A program made the translations under genes and the position numbers. A stretch of 42,780 bases of DNA from Oerskovia merdavium. Its GTDB lineage: Bacteria; Actinomycetota; Actinomycetes; Actinomycetales; Cellulomonadaceae. Below, in pieces: positions 15,936-26,350 of the stretch. The stretch covers positions 129,230-172,009 of the forward strand of contig NZ_JACSQF010000011.1 in NCBI RefSeq assembly GCF_014836755.1, given 5' to 3'. The notes below the pieces were generated by a model. It saw nothing but the letters and a program-made list of their open reading frames with translations. It was not told the DNA's origin and did no database searches. The number at the start of each line of letters is the position of its first letter. The stretch's first letter is position 1.

Positions 15936-16553
15936 TCAGCCCTGGGCGCCGGCCCAGACGAACGCGGCGACCATGAAGCCGAGCAGCAGCCCGTACGCGC
16001 GGGTCCAGCCGCGCAGGGCGCCGGGCACAAGGAGAGCGTCCGTGCGACGGCGGGTCGTGACGTACCGGGCGACCCAGGCCACGACGACCGCGACCGTCGA
16101 GACGCACAGGGCCATGCCTCCGGCCCCGACGGGCAGGAACACCGCCGCGTCGTCGAGCGTCAGCCCGCGCGCCGAGCACGTCCCGAGGTAGACCGCGCCC
16201 ACCACGGCGCCGAGCACGAGCGCCCACCGGGCCGTCCGCCAGAACCCGGCGGGCGGCTCGTCGTCCGTCGTCGGGCGAGGGTTCGTCCGCCTCGTCCGTG
16301 CGGCCGGGTCGGCGTCGGGCACGCGCGCCTCGTCCGAGCCCGACGGCGGAGCGTCCGGCGCACGGTGGAGTGCGGCGTCCGCGGGGCGCGTCTCGGGTGG
16401 GGCAGCCGCCGGGCCGGTGAGCTCCGCGTCCCGGGTCGCCGAGAGCGGGTCGGGCGGGCCGGGAGCACCGGCGGGGTAGGTCGGCCAGGCGTCGTCCGGA
16501 CCGTCGCGGCCCGGGCCGTACCGGTGGTGGTCCGTGTCGTGCCGCCGTCTCAC
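15936..16553 (-). CDS. Membrane protein of unknown function
   Basis: A 205-aa protein with a long charged, Pro/Ala/Asp-rich cytosolic N-terminus (1-105) and three hydrophobic segments: ALVLGAVVGAVYLGT, VGAGGMALCVSTVAVVVAWVARY and YGLLLGFMVAAFVWAG. The family is not recognised. The GTG at 16553 has no strong RBS, so the true start could be further inside the disordered part. It converges with thpR. Confidence 0.65.
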   Translation of the reverse strand: MRRRHDTDHHRYGPGRDGPDDAWPTYPAGAPGPPDPLSATRDAELTGPAAAPPETRPADAALHRAPDAPPSGSDEARVPDADPAARTRRTNPRPTTDDEPPAGFWRTARWALVLGAVVGAVYLGTCSARGLTLDDAAVFLPVGAGGMALCVSTVAVVVAWVARYVTTRRRTDALLVPGALRGWTRAYGLLLGFMVAAFVWAGAQG

Positions 16554-16813
16554 GTCGTCCAGTCTCTCACCGCCACCGCCGACCTCTCGGTCTGCGCCTG
16601 GCAGTGCCGATCTGCGCCGCGCCGCACTCTCGCTCGCGTCCGGACCGAGGCTCCGTCACGTCCGGACCGCGTGTGGGACGATGGGGACATGCAGCGCGAT
16701 GATCGCCGATTTACGTGGCCCGCTCGAGGGCCGCGCGGCTGACGCTGCGCACGTCGACCACCGGTCGCCGCACGGCGGCCGCGGATCGACCGGTCGTGCC
16801 CCGGCGGGCGCTC

Positions 16814-17973
<1,160 letters not shown>

Positions 17974-17974
<1 letters not shown>

Positions 17975-20559
17975 TGCCGAACATCGTCATCGACTGGCTC
18001 GGCGAGCACGTCGAGCTGCCTGCTGACCTGACGGCCGAGACGCTGGCCGCCGCGCTCGTGAAGGTGGGCCTCGAGGAGGAGGCGATCCACGGGTCGTCCG
18101 TCACCGGCCCGCTCGTCGTGGGCCAGGTCGTCTCGGTCGAGCCCGAGGAGCAGAAGAACGGCAAGGTCATCAACTGGTGCCAGGTCGACGTCGGGGCGCA
18201 CAACGTCGACGGCGTCCCCGTGGCTGAGGGCGGGACGCCGCGCGGCATCATCTGCGGCGCGCACAACTTCGGCCCGGGTGACCGCGTCGTCGTCGCCCTG
18301 CCCGGGGCCGTGCTGCCAGGACCGTTCCCCATCGCGAGCCGCAAGACCTACGGCCACGTCTCGGACGGCATGATCTGCTCGGCCAAGGAGCTCGGCCTGG
18401 GGCAGGACCACGACGGCATCATCGTGCTCGACCGCTACGGGTACTCCCCGGAGACGGGCTACGACACGACGCCCGGCACGGACGCGCTCGAGCTCCTGGG
18501 CCTCGGTGACGAGGTCCTCGAGATCAACGTGACGCCGGACCGCGGGTACTGCTTCTCCTACCGGGGCGTCGCGCGCGAGTTCTCGCACTCCACGGGCGCG
18601 GCCTTCACGGACCGCGGCCTCCCGTCGGGCGACCTGCCGGGCGTGACGCCCGACGGCTTCCCGGTCGAGGTCGAGGACGAGGCGCCGATCCACGGCGTGA
18701 CCGGTTGCGACCGGTTCGTCACGCGCATCGTGCGGGGCATCGACCCGCAGGCGCCGACGCCGGCCTGGATGCAGCGACGCCTGACGCAGGCGGGCATGCG
18801 GCCCATCTCGCTCGCGGTCGACATCACGAACTACGTCATGCTCGACCTCGGCCAGCCGCTGCACGCCTACGACCTCTCGAAGGTCGCGGGCCCGATCGTC
18901 GTGCGCCGGGCGCACGCGGGGGAGCGGCTCACGACGCTCGACGGTGTCGACCGCGGCCTCGACGTCGAGGACCTGCTCATCACCGACTCGCCCGAGGGCT
19001 CTCGCGCGTCGCGGGTGCTCGGGATCGCGGGCGTCATGGGTGGGGCCTCGAGCGAGGTCGGCGAGAGCACGACCGACGTCCTGGTCGAGGCCGCGCACTT
19101 CGACCCCGTCACGGTCGCGCGCTCGGCCCGTCGCCACAAGCTGCCCTCCGAGGCGGCCAAGCGCTTCGAACGTGGCGCCGACCCCGCGCTGCCGCCCGTC
19201 GCGGCCCAGCGCGTGGTGGAGCTGCTCGTCGAGCTCGGTGGAGGCACTGCGGACCCGGCGGTGAGCGACCTCAACACGGTCGCCCCCGTCACGCCCGTCG
19301 TCTTCCCGATCGGCGAGGCCGAGAGGCTCGTCGGGGTGGCGTACACCTCGGAGCAGGTCCGCGGCGTCCTCGTCGAGATCGGCTGCACGGTCCGCGACCT
19401 CGACGGCGGCACGACCCTCGAGGTCACCCCGCCCACGTGGCGCCCGGACCTGACCGGGGCCGCCGAGCTCGTCGAGGAGATCGCCCGCCTCGTCGGCTAC
19501 GACAAGATCCCGTCGATCCTGCCGCCGGCCCCGGCCGGTCGTGGGCTGACGACCGCGCAGCAGCTCCGCCGCTCGGTCGCGCGCGCCCTCGCGGAGGCCG
19601 GGTTCGTCGAGACGCTGAGCTACCCGTTCGTGAACCCCCAGGCGCACGACGACCTGCGCCTGCCCGCGGACGACGAGCGCCGTCGCGCGCTGCGGCTGGT
19701 CAACCCGCTCGCGGACGACCACCCCGAGATGCGGACGAACCTGCTCACGACGTTGCTCGGCACGGTCAAGCGCAACGTGGGACGAGGCAACGCGGACCTC
19801 GCGATCTTCGAGATCGGCCTCGTGACCCGTCCGGTCGCCGGTGCTCCCGCCGCCCCGCAGCTGCCGGGCGGTGCTCGCCCGAGCGAGGCCGACCTGGCCA
19901 CGCTGCAGGCAGCGGTCCCGCCGCAGCCGCGCCGTGTCGCGGGAGTCCTCACGGGGCAGCGCGAGGCGTCGGGCTGGTGGGGCGCCGGCCGCGCCGCGGA
20001 CTGGACGGACGCGCTCGCGGCCGCCGAGCTCGTGGCCGAGCGTGCGGGCGTCGACGTGGTCGTCGTCGCCGACCACGACCACGCGCCGTGGCACCCGGGC
20101 CGGACGGCGAGGCTCGAGCTGTCGGACGGGACCGTCGTCGGGCACGCAGGCGAGCTGCACCCCAAGGTGCTCGAGACGCTCGGCCTGCCCGCGCGGACCG
20201 TCGCGTTCGAGGTCGATCTGGACGCCCTGATCGCCGCCGCCCCGGAGCAGCCGGTCCAGGCGGCTCCCGTCTCGTCGTTCCCGCTCGCGAAGGAGGACCT
20301 GGCGCTCGTCGTCGACGCCTCCGTGCCGGCCTCGGCCGTGCGTGCCGCGATCGAGGAGGGGGCGGGCGACCTGCTCGAGGACCTCGCGCTCTTCGACGTC
20401 TACACCGGCCCCCAGGTGGGCGAGGGCAAGAAGTCGCTCGCGTTCTCGCTGCGCCTGCGGGGCGCCGACCGCACGCTGACCGCGGAGGACTCCGCGGCCG
20501 TGCGCGCTGCAGCGGTCGCCGCGGCGCACGAGCAGCTCGGGGCCGAGCTCCGTGGCTGA
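17974..20559 (+). CDS. pheT: Phenylalanyl-tRNA synthetase beta subunit
   Basis: An 861-aa beta subunit. Domains in order: B1, an EMAP/tRNA-binding OB fold at about 40-155 (VVGQVVSVEPEEQKNGKVINWCQVDVG), the B3/B4 editing domain that hydrolyses mischarged Tyr-tRNA(Phe) (about 215-390), the B5 DNA-binding-like fold (about 420-490), the inactive catalytic-like core (500-750) and the C-terminal ferredoxin-like anticodon-binding domain (about 765-858, SSFPLAKEDLALVVD...FSLRLRGADRTLT). The length and order are standard. Its end overlaps the SDR gene start by 8 nt. Confidence 0.98.
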
Positions 20560-21412
20560 CGTCACCACGGTGGCTCCCGCGCGCACCGCCCTCGTCACGG
20601 GCGGTACGCGCGGGATCGGCCGTGCGGTCGTGCGGGGGCTCGCCGCGGCGGGCCTCGACGTCGCGGTCCTGGGCCGGGACGCGTCCCGCGTGGACGACGT
20701 CGTCGCGGAGGTCCGCGCGCTGGGTCGCCGGTCCGTGGGCCTGGTCGCGGACGTCTCCGACGTCGCGGCGGTCGACGCGGCGGTCGCGCGCGCCGAGGCA
20801 GAGCTGGGAGGCATCGACCTCCTGGTCAACAACGCCGGGCGGATCGACGCCGAGGTCCCGCTGTGGGAGGCGGACCCCGACGAGTGGTGGTCCGTCATGG
20901 AGACCAACCTGCGCGGGCCGTTCCTGCTCTCGCGCGCGGTCGTCCCCGGGATGCTCGCGCGAGGCGGCGGCCGGGTCGTCGACCTCAGCTCCGGTGCGGG
21001 CTCGCACGACATGAACGGCGCGACCGCGTACAACGCGAGCAAGACCGCGCTGCTCCGCATGGGCTCGAACCTGCACCTGTCGGGCCACGCCCTCGGTCTG
21101 CGCACGTTCGAGGTCTCGCCCGGAGTCGTCCAGACCGACCTGACGGCGTCCATGGACATGCACGTGGGGCGTACCGAGTGGACCCCGGTCGAACGGACGG
21201 TCGAGATGATCGTCGCGATCGCCCGTGGAGAGCTCGACGCGTGGTCGGGGACGTTCGTGCGCGTCACGCACGACACCCCGGAACTGTTGCGGGCCGCTGC
21301 CTCGGGCACGCCGGGGGACGCGGAGGCCGTGCCCGGTCCGGAGGCACGCCGACTGCGCGTGACGCGGTTCGGTGACGCAGACCCCATGCCGGGGGCGCTG
21401 CCGGCGCGCTGA
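20552..21412 (+). CDS. Short-chain dehydrogenase/reductase
   Basis: A 286-aa classical SDR with NAD(P)-binding TGGTRGIG (near residues 16-23), NNAG (near 93), the catalytic Ser in VVDLSSGAGS and the YNASK pair. The C-terminus (about 250-286) is a Pro/Ala/Arg-rich extension. The GTG at 20552 lies inside the last codons of pheT, so it is co-transcribed with pheST, although no functional tie to tRNA charging is apparent. Substrate unknown. A strong terminator follows. Confidence 0.88.
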   Translation: MADVTTVAPARTALVTGGTRGIGRAVVRGLAAAGLDVAVLGRDASRVDDVVAEVRALGRRSVGLVADVSDVAAVDAAVARAEAELGGIDLLVNNAGRIDAEVPLWEADPDEWWSVMETNLRGPFLLSRAVVPGMLARGGGRVVDLSSGAGSHDMNGATAYNASKTALLRMGSNLHLSGHALGLRTFEVSPGVVQTDLTASMDMHVGRTEWTPVERTVEMIVAIARGELDAWSGTFVRVTHDTPELLRAAASGTPGDAEAVPGPEARRLRVTRFGDADPMPGALPAR

Positions 21413-21430
21413 GGAGAACTCCTCGCACCT

Positions 21431-21478
21431 CGACGAGAAGGGCCGCTGTTCCTCCGGGAGCAGCGGCCCTTCTCGTCG
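21431..21478 (+). terminator. Rho-independent-type terminator of pheST-SDR
   Basis: A perfect 18-bp stem (CGACGAGAAGGGCCGCTG, 21431-21448, with 21461-21478), 12-nt loop with an inner TCC/GGA pair, followed by TTCGTCGT. A small GAGGAG-AA-CTCCTC hairpin (21411-21424) overlaps the SDR stop codon just before it. This is the clearest terminator in the window. Confidence 0.9.
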
Positions 21479-21517
21479 TTCGTCGTGGCCAGGAGGTGGC
21501 CAGGTTCACCCCTCGGT

Positions 21518-21535
21518 TAGTTGAACTTTCTACTA
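21518..21535. promoter_or_regulatory. MarR-like imperfect palindrome upstream of the yceI-type gene
   Basis: TAGTTGAA-CT-TTCTACTA is an 8-2-8 inverted repeat with one mismatch in an AT-rich pocket between the pheT-SDR terminator and the YceI gene. TAGTTGAA-type half sites are typical of MarR-family operators. No MarR gene is in the window, so a regulator encoded elsewhere would be needed. Confidence 0.35.
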
Positions 21536-21626
21536 CTCATGGGGAATGCTCGAGGGGCACACCGACCCGGTCGGTGCGGACACCGCTGTTCTGCACCTGC
21601 GAGAACGAGCGAGAGGCCCTGCCCGG

Positions 21627-22295
21627 ATGACGATCGACCACCCGACCCGGTACTGGAACGGCATGACGATCCCGGATGCGGGGACGTTCCTGCTGGACGA
21701 GGCCCACAAGCGGGTCGGGTTCCTCGGGAAGCACATGATGGTCTCCCCGGTCCGCGGCGAGCTCACGCGTGCGAGCGCCACGATCGTCGTCGGGGCCGAC
21801 CCGCTCGCGTCGGCCGTCTCCGCGACCATGGACGCCACGAGCCTCACGACCCACCACGACGAGCGGGACGTGCACCTGCGCAGCCCTGACTTCCTGGACG
21901 TCGAGCGGTTCCCGACCGTCGACTTCCGCAGCACGTCGGTGCGCTGGCAGGGCCCGCAGGACGACGCCATGCTCAGCTGGGCGCGCCTGCGCAACCGTTC
22001 GCCCGAGCGCTCCGAGGTCCCTGCGGCCAGGATCCAGGGAGCGGGCGCGGGGCACTTCGTCGTGAGCGGCCTGCTCACGATCCGGGACGTCACCCTCCCG
22101 ATCGACCTGACCATGCAGTTCGGCGGGGCGCGGCGCGACCCGTACGGCCGCGACATCTTCGGGTTCAGCGCCTCGGGCACGTTCGACCGCGAGGCCTACG
22201 GGCTCGTCTGGAACGTCGTGCTGGAGACCGGCGGTCTGCTGGTGGGCAAGAAGGTCGAGATCGAGATCGCCGGCGAGGCGATCCGGCAGGACTGA
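21627..22295 (+). CDS. YceI-family lipid/isoprenoid-binding protein
   Basis: A 222-aa lipocalin-like beta-barrel protein of the YceI family, whose members bind long polyisoprenoids or other amphiphiles. Characteristic strands: GTFLLDEAHKRVGFLGKHMMVSPVRGEL, the HLRSPDFLDVERFPTVDFRSTSV block, GLLTIRDVTLPIDLTMQFGG and RDIFGFSASGTFDREAYGLVWN. No signal peptide is visible, so it is probably cytosolic. The ATG at 21627 with GAGAGG 10 nt upstream fits the family; an in-frame ATG at 21546 would add 27 residues without similarity. A MarR-like palindrome lies upstream. Confidence 0.9.
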   Translation: MTIDHPTRYWNGMTIPDAGTFLLDEAHKRVGFLGKHMMVSPVRGELTRASATIVVGADPLASAVSATMDATSLTTHHDERDVHLRSPDFLDVERFPTVDFRSTSVRWQGPQDDAMLSWARLRNRSPERSEVPAARIQGAGAGHFVVSGLLTIRDVTLPIDLTMQFGGARRDPYGRDIFGFSASGTFDREAYGLVWNVVLETGGLLVGKKVEIEIAGEAIRQD

Positions 22296-22344
22296 GACCC
22301 AGCAGGACCGAGAGGTTCGCCCGACGGCGCACGCGGTCAGCCCG

Positions 22345-22701
22345 TCAGGAGTGACGGCGTCCGCGGGAGGCCCCGAACGGCCCGCCCACGAACAGCCCCA
22401 GGCCGAGCACGAACCCGAAGTCGTACCAGTTCCCGTTGTTGTGGACCTCGTAGATGTTCACCGTGTCGGTGAACAAGGAGATCACGAACGTCACGGGCAC
22501 GATGATGCCCTGCCACAGACCGAGCCAGAACCCTGCGGGACTGCCGTCCGCGGTGGGGGTGCCGACGTCGGGGTTGGGCCCAGGGGCGCAGGCCGCGAGC
22601 GCCAGCGCGGCGAGGACCAGTGCTGCGGCGAGGGCGACGCGTCGGCCTCGTGGTGACGTGCGCGCGGTGCGGTGGGACGTGACGTCCTGCGTCGGGTGCA
22701 T
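22345..22701 (-). CDS. Small membrane-anchored lipoprotein, conserved hypothetical
   Basis: A 118-aa protein with a basic start, hydrophobic stretch and lipobox LAAC (Cys near 38), then two hydrophobic segments (FWLGLWQGIIVPVTFVISLF and DFGFVLGLGLFVGGPFGA) separated by the distinctive motif NIYEVHNNGNWYDFGF. Small proteins with this motif are common in actinobacteria and have no known function. GAGGAGG precedes the ATG. It converges with the YceI gene across 49 bp with no clear hairpin. Confidence 0.8.
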   Translation of the reverse strand: MHPTQDVTSHRTARTSPRGRRVALAAALVLAALALAACAPGPNPDVGTPTADGSPAGFWLGLWQGIIVPVTFVISLFTDTVNIYEVHNNGNWYDFGFVLGLGLFVGGPFGASRGRRHS

Positions 22702-22934
22702 GGCCGACCTCCTCGTGGCTGGACCGGACGGTCGCCACCAGCATCCGCCGTGCCGCGCCCCGGCTCAACCGCAGGCTCGCCTCCGCCACCCGGCGCAGGC
22801 GCTGACCGCGAGTCGCTGCTGCACCTGGCCGGGCGGCCTCGGCACGACGTGGAGCGCCTCGTGGTGCGCTCCACCATGACGTTCGTCGCGGTCCTGCTCC
22901 GACCTGTCGTCGGGGCGGGCCCGAGGCTCCGCGG

Positions 22935-23762
22935 TCAGGTCGTGGGGCGTGTGCTCGTGGTGTCCGCCGCACGGACGCGGCGCACGCGTTGCCAGGTCTT
23001 CAGGGCACTGCGTGCTGCGCTCGCGACCGTGCTTCCGTTCGCGATGGCCGCGGTCTCCTCCGCAGGGTCTGCTGCGACGACGAGCAGCGGCTCGTGGACC
23101 AGGTCGCTCCCGGTGCGCCCGAGGGCACGGACCGCCCAGTACCGGGTTCTGGTGTCCGGACTGGCGGCCTGGTCGAGGAGCCAGGTCGTCTGGTCGGGCT
23201 CGATCGCGCCCAGGGCGTTCGACACGTAGCCCAGGAGCGCGAACCGAGGCTCGACGAGCTCGCGGCGCAGCCCGAGCGCGGCCCCGGACCCGCCGAGGTC
23301 GGCAAGGGCAGCGGCCGCGCTCTCCCGGACGCGGTGGTCCGTGTCGCCGAGAACGTCGACGAGTGTCGGCACGGCCTCGTGCGCCCCCAGGACGCCGAGC
23401 ACCTCGCAGCCGACCGTCCGCTCGTAGGCGACGTGGGAGTCGAGCAGGGCGAGGGCGTAGGGCACGGCTCCCCGGAAGCCCGCGCGTCCGCAGGCTGCCG
23501 TGAGGTACCAGGGTGCCGACACCCCGTTCTCGAGGGCGCGCAGCATCGCCGGCTCGAGCGACGCGTCGGCGAAGGCGTAGAGACGGTTGAGAGTCCGCTC
23601 GAACGTGCTGATCGGGAACCGCTCGAAGTGCAGCACGACGTCGCGCAGGGCGTCGGCTGCCTCCCGGTCGCCGGCCAGGGCTCGTCCGGCGGCGGCGTCG
23701 ACAGCGTCCTCGTCGACCGCGGGATCCGGGTCGAGGAGCTGGGCGAGCAGGTCGTCGGTCAT
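22935..23762 (-). CDS. HEAT-repeat protein
   Basis: A 275-aa soluble all-alpha protein. The last two-thirds consists of HEAT-like helical pairs: VAYERTVGCEVLGVLGAHEAVPTLVDVLGDTDHRVRESAAAALADLG, then YVSNALGAIEPDQTTWLLDQAASPDTRTRYWAVRALGRTG-like units (broken here for length). Such repeats serve as binding scaffolds; no catalytic motif is visible. The ATG at 23762 lacks a strong RBS but begins a credible acidic N-terminus (TDDLLAQLLDPDPAVDEDAV). It is divergent from a small exported protein. Partner unknown. Confidence 0.78.
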   Translation of the reverse strand: MTDDLLAQLLDPDPAVDEDAVDAAAGRALAGDREAADALRDVVLHFERFPISTFERTLNRLYAFADASLEPAMLRALENGVSAPWYLTAACGRAGFRGAVPYALALLDSHVAYERTVGCEVLGVLGAHEAVPTLVDVLGDTDHRVRESAAAALADLGGSGAALGLRRELVEPRFALLGYVSNALGAIEPDQTTWLLDQAASPDTRTRYWAVRALGRTGSDLVHEPLLVVAADPAEETAAIANGSTVASAARSALKTWQRVRRVRAADTTSTRPTT

Positions 23763-23913
23763 CGCGAGGCCGAGCCGCGCGACGGACGCGGGTGGACGAG
23801 AACGCAGCGAACCATGGGGCGAGCATAGGGGCCGGCCGACCGCCGGGCTTTCTCCCAGCGGGTCCGCTACGGTGGTCGCACCGACGTCGACGACGACCAC
23901 CGAGGTGACCGCC

Positions 23914-24252
23914 ATGCCCCGCCGCACCGTCCTGCTCGCCGGAGCCGTGGCGGCGTCGTGCGGCTCCCTGGCGCTGGCCGCCGCGCTGGGCGCGACCGGG
24001 CCGGTCGCGATCCCGCCGCAGGGGCCGTGGATCGTCGGGGTCGACGCGTGGCCCGACGGGATCGACGTCTGCATCGAGGACCCTGCGGTCGAGTACGCCG
24101 TGACACCGCTCCCTCTGCCGCCGCTCCCGACGACGGTCGCTTTCGTCCCCGGCGCCGTCCGCGAGGACGTCGAGCGGGTCGTGACGTGCCTGGACCGGTA
24201 CGTCCCGCTGTCGAGCATCGACGTGATGACCGTGCCGGCCGGGGTCTCGTAG
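23914..24252 (+). CDS. Small exported protein, unknown function
   Basis: A 112-aa protein starting MPRRTVLLAGAVAASCGSLALAAALGATG, split here as a basic n-region (PRR) and a hydrophobic h-region typical of a signal peptide; a cysteine at residue 16 could be a poor lipobox. The mature part has two cysteines (DVCIED and VTCLDR) and a proline-rich stretch (PLPLPPLPTT). GAGGTG lies 6 nt before the ATG. No family recognised. It lies just upstream of the thiamine riboswitch but ends 70 nt before it. Confidence 0.65.
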   Translation: MPRRTVLLAGAVAASCGSLALAAALGATGPVAIPPQGPWIVGVDAWPDGIDVCIEDPAVEYAVTPLPLPPLPTTVAFVPGAVREDVERVVTCLDRYVPLSSIDVMTVPAGVS

Positions 24253-24322
24253 GCGCCCCCCGCTGATCCGCCCCCGGGCGACACCTGGTGGTCTCCGCCG
24301 ACCGTCCGGTCCGGGTGCCCGC

Positions 24323-24419
24323 TATCCTTCCCCCGAAGACACGGGGTGCCCGCTCCCACGAGCCGGGCTGAGAACACACCCGTCGAACCTGATCTAGCTA
24401 GCACTAGCGAAGGGATGTC
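24323..24419 (+). promoter_or_regulatory. TPP riboswitch (THI element) with its -10 box
   Basis: The aptamer spans 24338-24419. P1 is GACA (24338-24341) with TGTC (24416-24419). The conserved core CGGGGTGCC, GGGCTGAGA, ACCCGTCGAACCTGATC and the 3' GCGAAGGGA are all present. A -10 TATCCT (24323-24328) would start the transcript near 24335, so the aptamer is at the extreme 5' end. The ribosome site GAAGGGA (24409-24415) is inside the aptamer, 8 nt from the ATG at 24424. TPP binding should hide it, giving translational repression. No terminator lies between aptamer and gene. Confidence 0.93.
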
Positions 24420-24423
24420 GGCA

Positions 24424-26013
24424 ATGTCGCTTGCTGCCACCACACCTGTCCTGCCCCGACCCGAACCCGCGTCCAGCACCGCACGAGAACGCGTCGGGTC
24501 GCCCGGGGCCGAGGCCTCCCGCCCCCGCGTCCTGTCCATCGCGGGCACCGACCCGACGGGAGGCGCCGGGATCCAGGCCGACCTCAAGGCGTTCGCGGCG
24601 CACGGCGCGTACGGCATGGCGGTCACGACCGCCCTGGTCGCGCAGAACACGCACGGCGTCCGCACGGTCCACGTCCCGGGCGCGGACTTCCTGACCGAGC
24701 AGCTCGACGCGGTCTCGGACGACGTGGTGATCGACGCCGTGAAGATCGGCATGGTCGCCGACGAGGCCAACGCGCGTGCCATCGCGACGTGGCTCGGCCG
24801 GGTGCGTCCGCCGTTCGTCGTGCTCGATCCCGTCATGGTCGCCACGAGCGGCCACCGCCTCCTCGACGAGGGGGCCGAGCAGGCGGTGCGCGACCTGGTA
24901 GCGCTCGCCGACCTCGTGACCCCAAACCTCCCCGAGCTGGCCGTCCTCCTGGGCGAGCCGGCCGCGACCACCTGGCCGGACGCCCTCGCCCAGGCGAGGC
25001 GCCTGCACGTGGCGAGCGGCGCCGTCGTGCTCCTGAAGGGTGGTCACCTCACAGGGGAGGAGTCGCCCGACGCGCTCGTGGGGCCCGACGACGTCACGAC
25101 CTTCTCCGCGCCCCGCGTCGACACCGTGCACACCCACGGGACGGGGTGCTCGCTGTCGGCTGCGGTTGCGGCGCTCCGACCCCGGCGCGACGACTGGGCG
25201 GGCGCCGTGCGCGATGCGAAGACCTGGTTGACCGGCGCGCTGCGGGCCGGGGGAGCGTTGACGGTGGGCACGGGCCGCGGACCCGTCGACCACCTGGCGC
25301 ACCTGCCCACGCTGGGCCTGCGGGCGTTCTCCGAGGAGGCCTGGGAGCGGATCGCGGGCTGGCGCGAGGCCGTCGAGGGCATGGGATTCGTGCGGGCGCT
25401 CGCGGACGGGAGCCTCGCCGTCGAGGACTTCGGGTTCTACCTCGCGCAGGACGCCGCGTACCTCGCCGAGTACTCGCGCGTGCTGTCGCGGGCGAGCCAG
25501 CTCGCGCCGACGCCCGAGGCCCGGCAGTTCTTCGCGGGCGCGGCAGTCGAGTCGCTCGAGGTCGAGCAGACGCTGCACCGTGACTGGTTGGGCGAGCACG
25601 CCGGGATGGACCGGGGGGCGGTCGAGAGCGTCGACCCTTCTCCCGTGACCGCCGCCTACACCAACCACCTGCACGCGGCGTCGAACGGGTCGTACGCCGA
25701 GACCGTCGCGGCGCTGCTGCCGTGCTACTGGCTGTACGCGTACATCGGCGACGTCCTGGTGCGCCGGGCGGGGGACCTCGACGGGCATCCGTACGCGCGC
25801 TGGATCTCGCTCTACGGCGACCCGGCCTTCCAGGAGGCGACGCGCACCGCGTGCTCGTTCGCCGACGAGGCCGCGCGCTGGGCCTCGCCCGCCGAGCGCG
25901 AACGCATGCTCCGCGCGTTCGAGCTGTCCTCGATGCACGAGTACCTGTTCTTCGAGCAGGGGATCGACCGGCCGACCTGGCCCGAGGCGCCGGTCGGGGG
26001 CGCCGAGAAGTGA
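24424..26013 (+). CDS. thiD: ThiD-TenA fusion: HMP(-P) kinase and aminopyrimidine aminohydrolase
   Basis: A 529-aa bifunctional thiamine enzyme. Residues about 34-292 are ThiD: SIAGTDPTGGAGIQADLKAF substrate/ATP region, LDPVMVATSG, and HTHGTGCSLSAAVAA with the anion-hole GTGC (239-242). Residues about 302-520 are TenA, the thiaminase II-like salvage hydrolase: nucleophile Cys434 in LLPCYWLYAYIG and Glu506 in SSMHEYLFFEQG, so the Cys-type form. ATG 24424 is preferred (8 nt from GAAGGGA); an in-frame ATG at 24415 lies inside the riboswitch. The fusion joins pyrimidine salvage to phosphorylation, as in yeast Thi20. The product ends within a terminator hairpin arm. Confidence 0.95.
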   Translation: MSLAATTPVLPRPEPASSTARERVGSPGAEASRPRVLSIAGTDPTGGAGIQADLKAFAAHGAYGMAVTTALVAQNTHGVRTVHVPGADFLTEQLDAVSDDVVIDAVKIGMVADEANARAIATWLGRVRPPFVVLDPVMVATSGHRLLDEGAEQAVRDLVALADLVTPNLPELAVLLGEPAATTWPDALAQARRLHVASGAVVLLKGGHLTGEESPDALVGPDDVTTFSAPRVDTVHTHGTGCSLSAAVAALRPRRDDWAGAVRDAKTWLTGALRAGGALTVGTGRGPVDHLAHLPTLGLRAFSEEAWERIAGWREAVEGMGFVRALADGSLAVEDFGFYLAQDAAYLAEYSRVLSRASQLAPTPEARQFFAGAAVESLEVEQTLHRDWLGEHAGMDRGAVESVDPSPVTAAYTNHLHAASNGSYAETVAALLPCYWLYAYIGDVLVRRAGDLDGHPYARWISLYGDPAFQEATRTACSFADEAARWASPAERERMLRAFELSSMHEYLFFEQGIDRPTWPEAPVGGAEK

Positions 26014-26065
26014 GTAGATGCCCCTGATCCGGGGGGACCGGGGGCATCTGCTCACTTCTCGGCGC
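26000..26065. terminator. 25-bp bidirectional terminator overlapping the thiD-tenA stop codon
   Basis: Arms 26000-26024 and 26041-26065 pair over 25 bp with a single G-U, with a 16-nt loop. The left arm contains the last codons and the TGA (26011-26013) of the fusion gene. The right arm is 13 nt past the stop of the convergent small membrane-protein gene. Symmetry and location indicate termination for both strands. Confidence 0.85.
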
Positions 26066-26077
26066 GAGCGGCCGTCC

Positions 26078-26350
26078 TCACGCGCTCGTCGTCCCACCGT
26101 CCGGGTACGAGCAGTCGTACCCGGGCGGCCACCAGCGCCACGACGTGCTGACCTCGTTCGACGACACCCCCTCGGGGCGCTCGGTGACGCACTGCGCACG
26201 CATCTGGTCGAGCCCGACCGTCAGGTAGTAGACCGCGAGCACGCCCGTGAAGACGACCATGAGGACGGTCAGCGCCAGGCGCAGGCGGCGGTCCGTGCGC
26301 CGGGTGGGTTCGTCCTCGCCGGGGCGCGGCGGCACCCAGTCCCAGCTCAC
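26078..26350 (-). CDS. Small single-pass membrane protein
   Basis: A 90-aa protein: a charged cytosolic N-terminus (VSWDWVPPRPGEDEPTRRTD), one transmembrane helix (LALTVLMVVFTGVLAVYYLTVGL) and an extracytoplasmic C-terminus with two cysteines (AQCVTE and DCSYPD) that could pair. The GTG at 26350 overlaps the quinone reductase stop (GTGA), so the two are coupled. Family not recognised. Confidence 0.75.
   Translation of the reverse strand: MSWDWVPPRPGEDEPTRRTDRRLRLALTVLMVVFTGVLAVYYLTVGLDQMRAQCVTERPEGVSSNEVSTSWRWWPPGYDCSYPDGGTTSA

Noticed and set aside
16689-16742. A 17-codon frame (MQRDDRRFTWPARGPRG) upstream of pheS as a Phe leader peptide
   Set aside because: It has a single Phe codon, a weak promoter and lies upstream of the better -10; not convincing as an attenuator.
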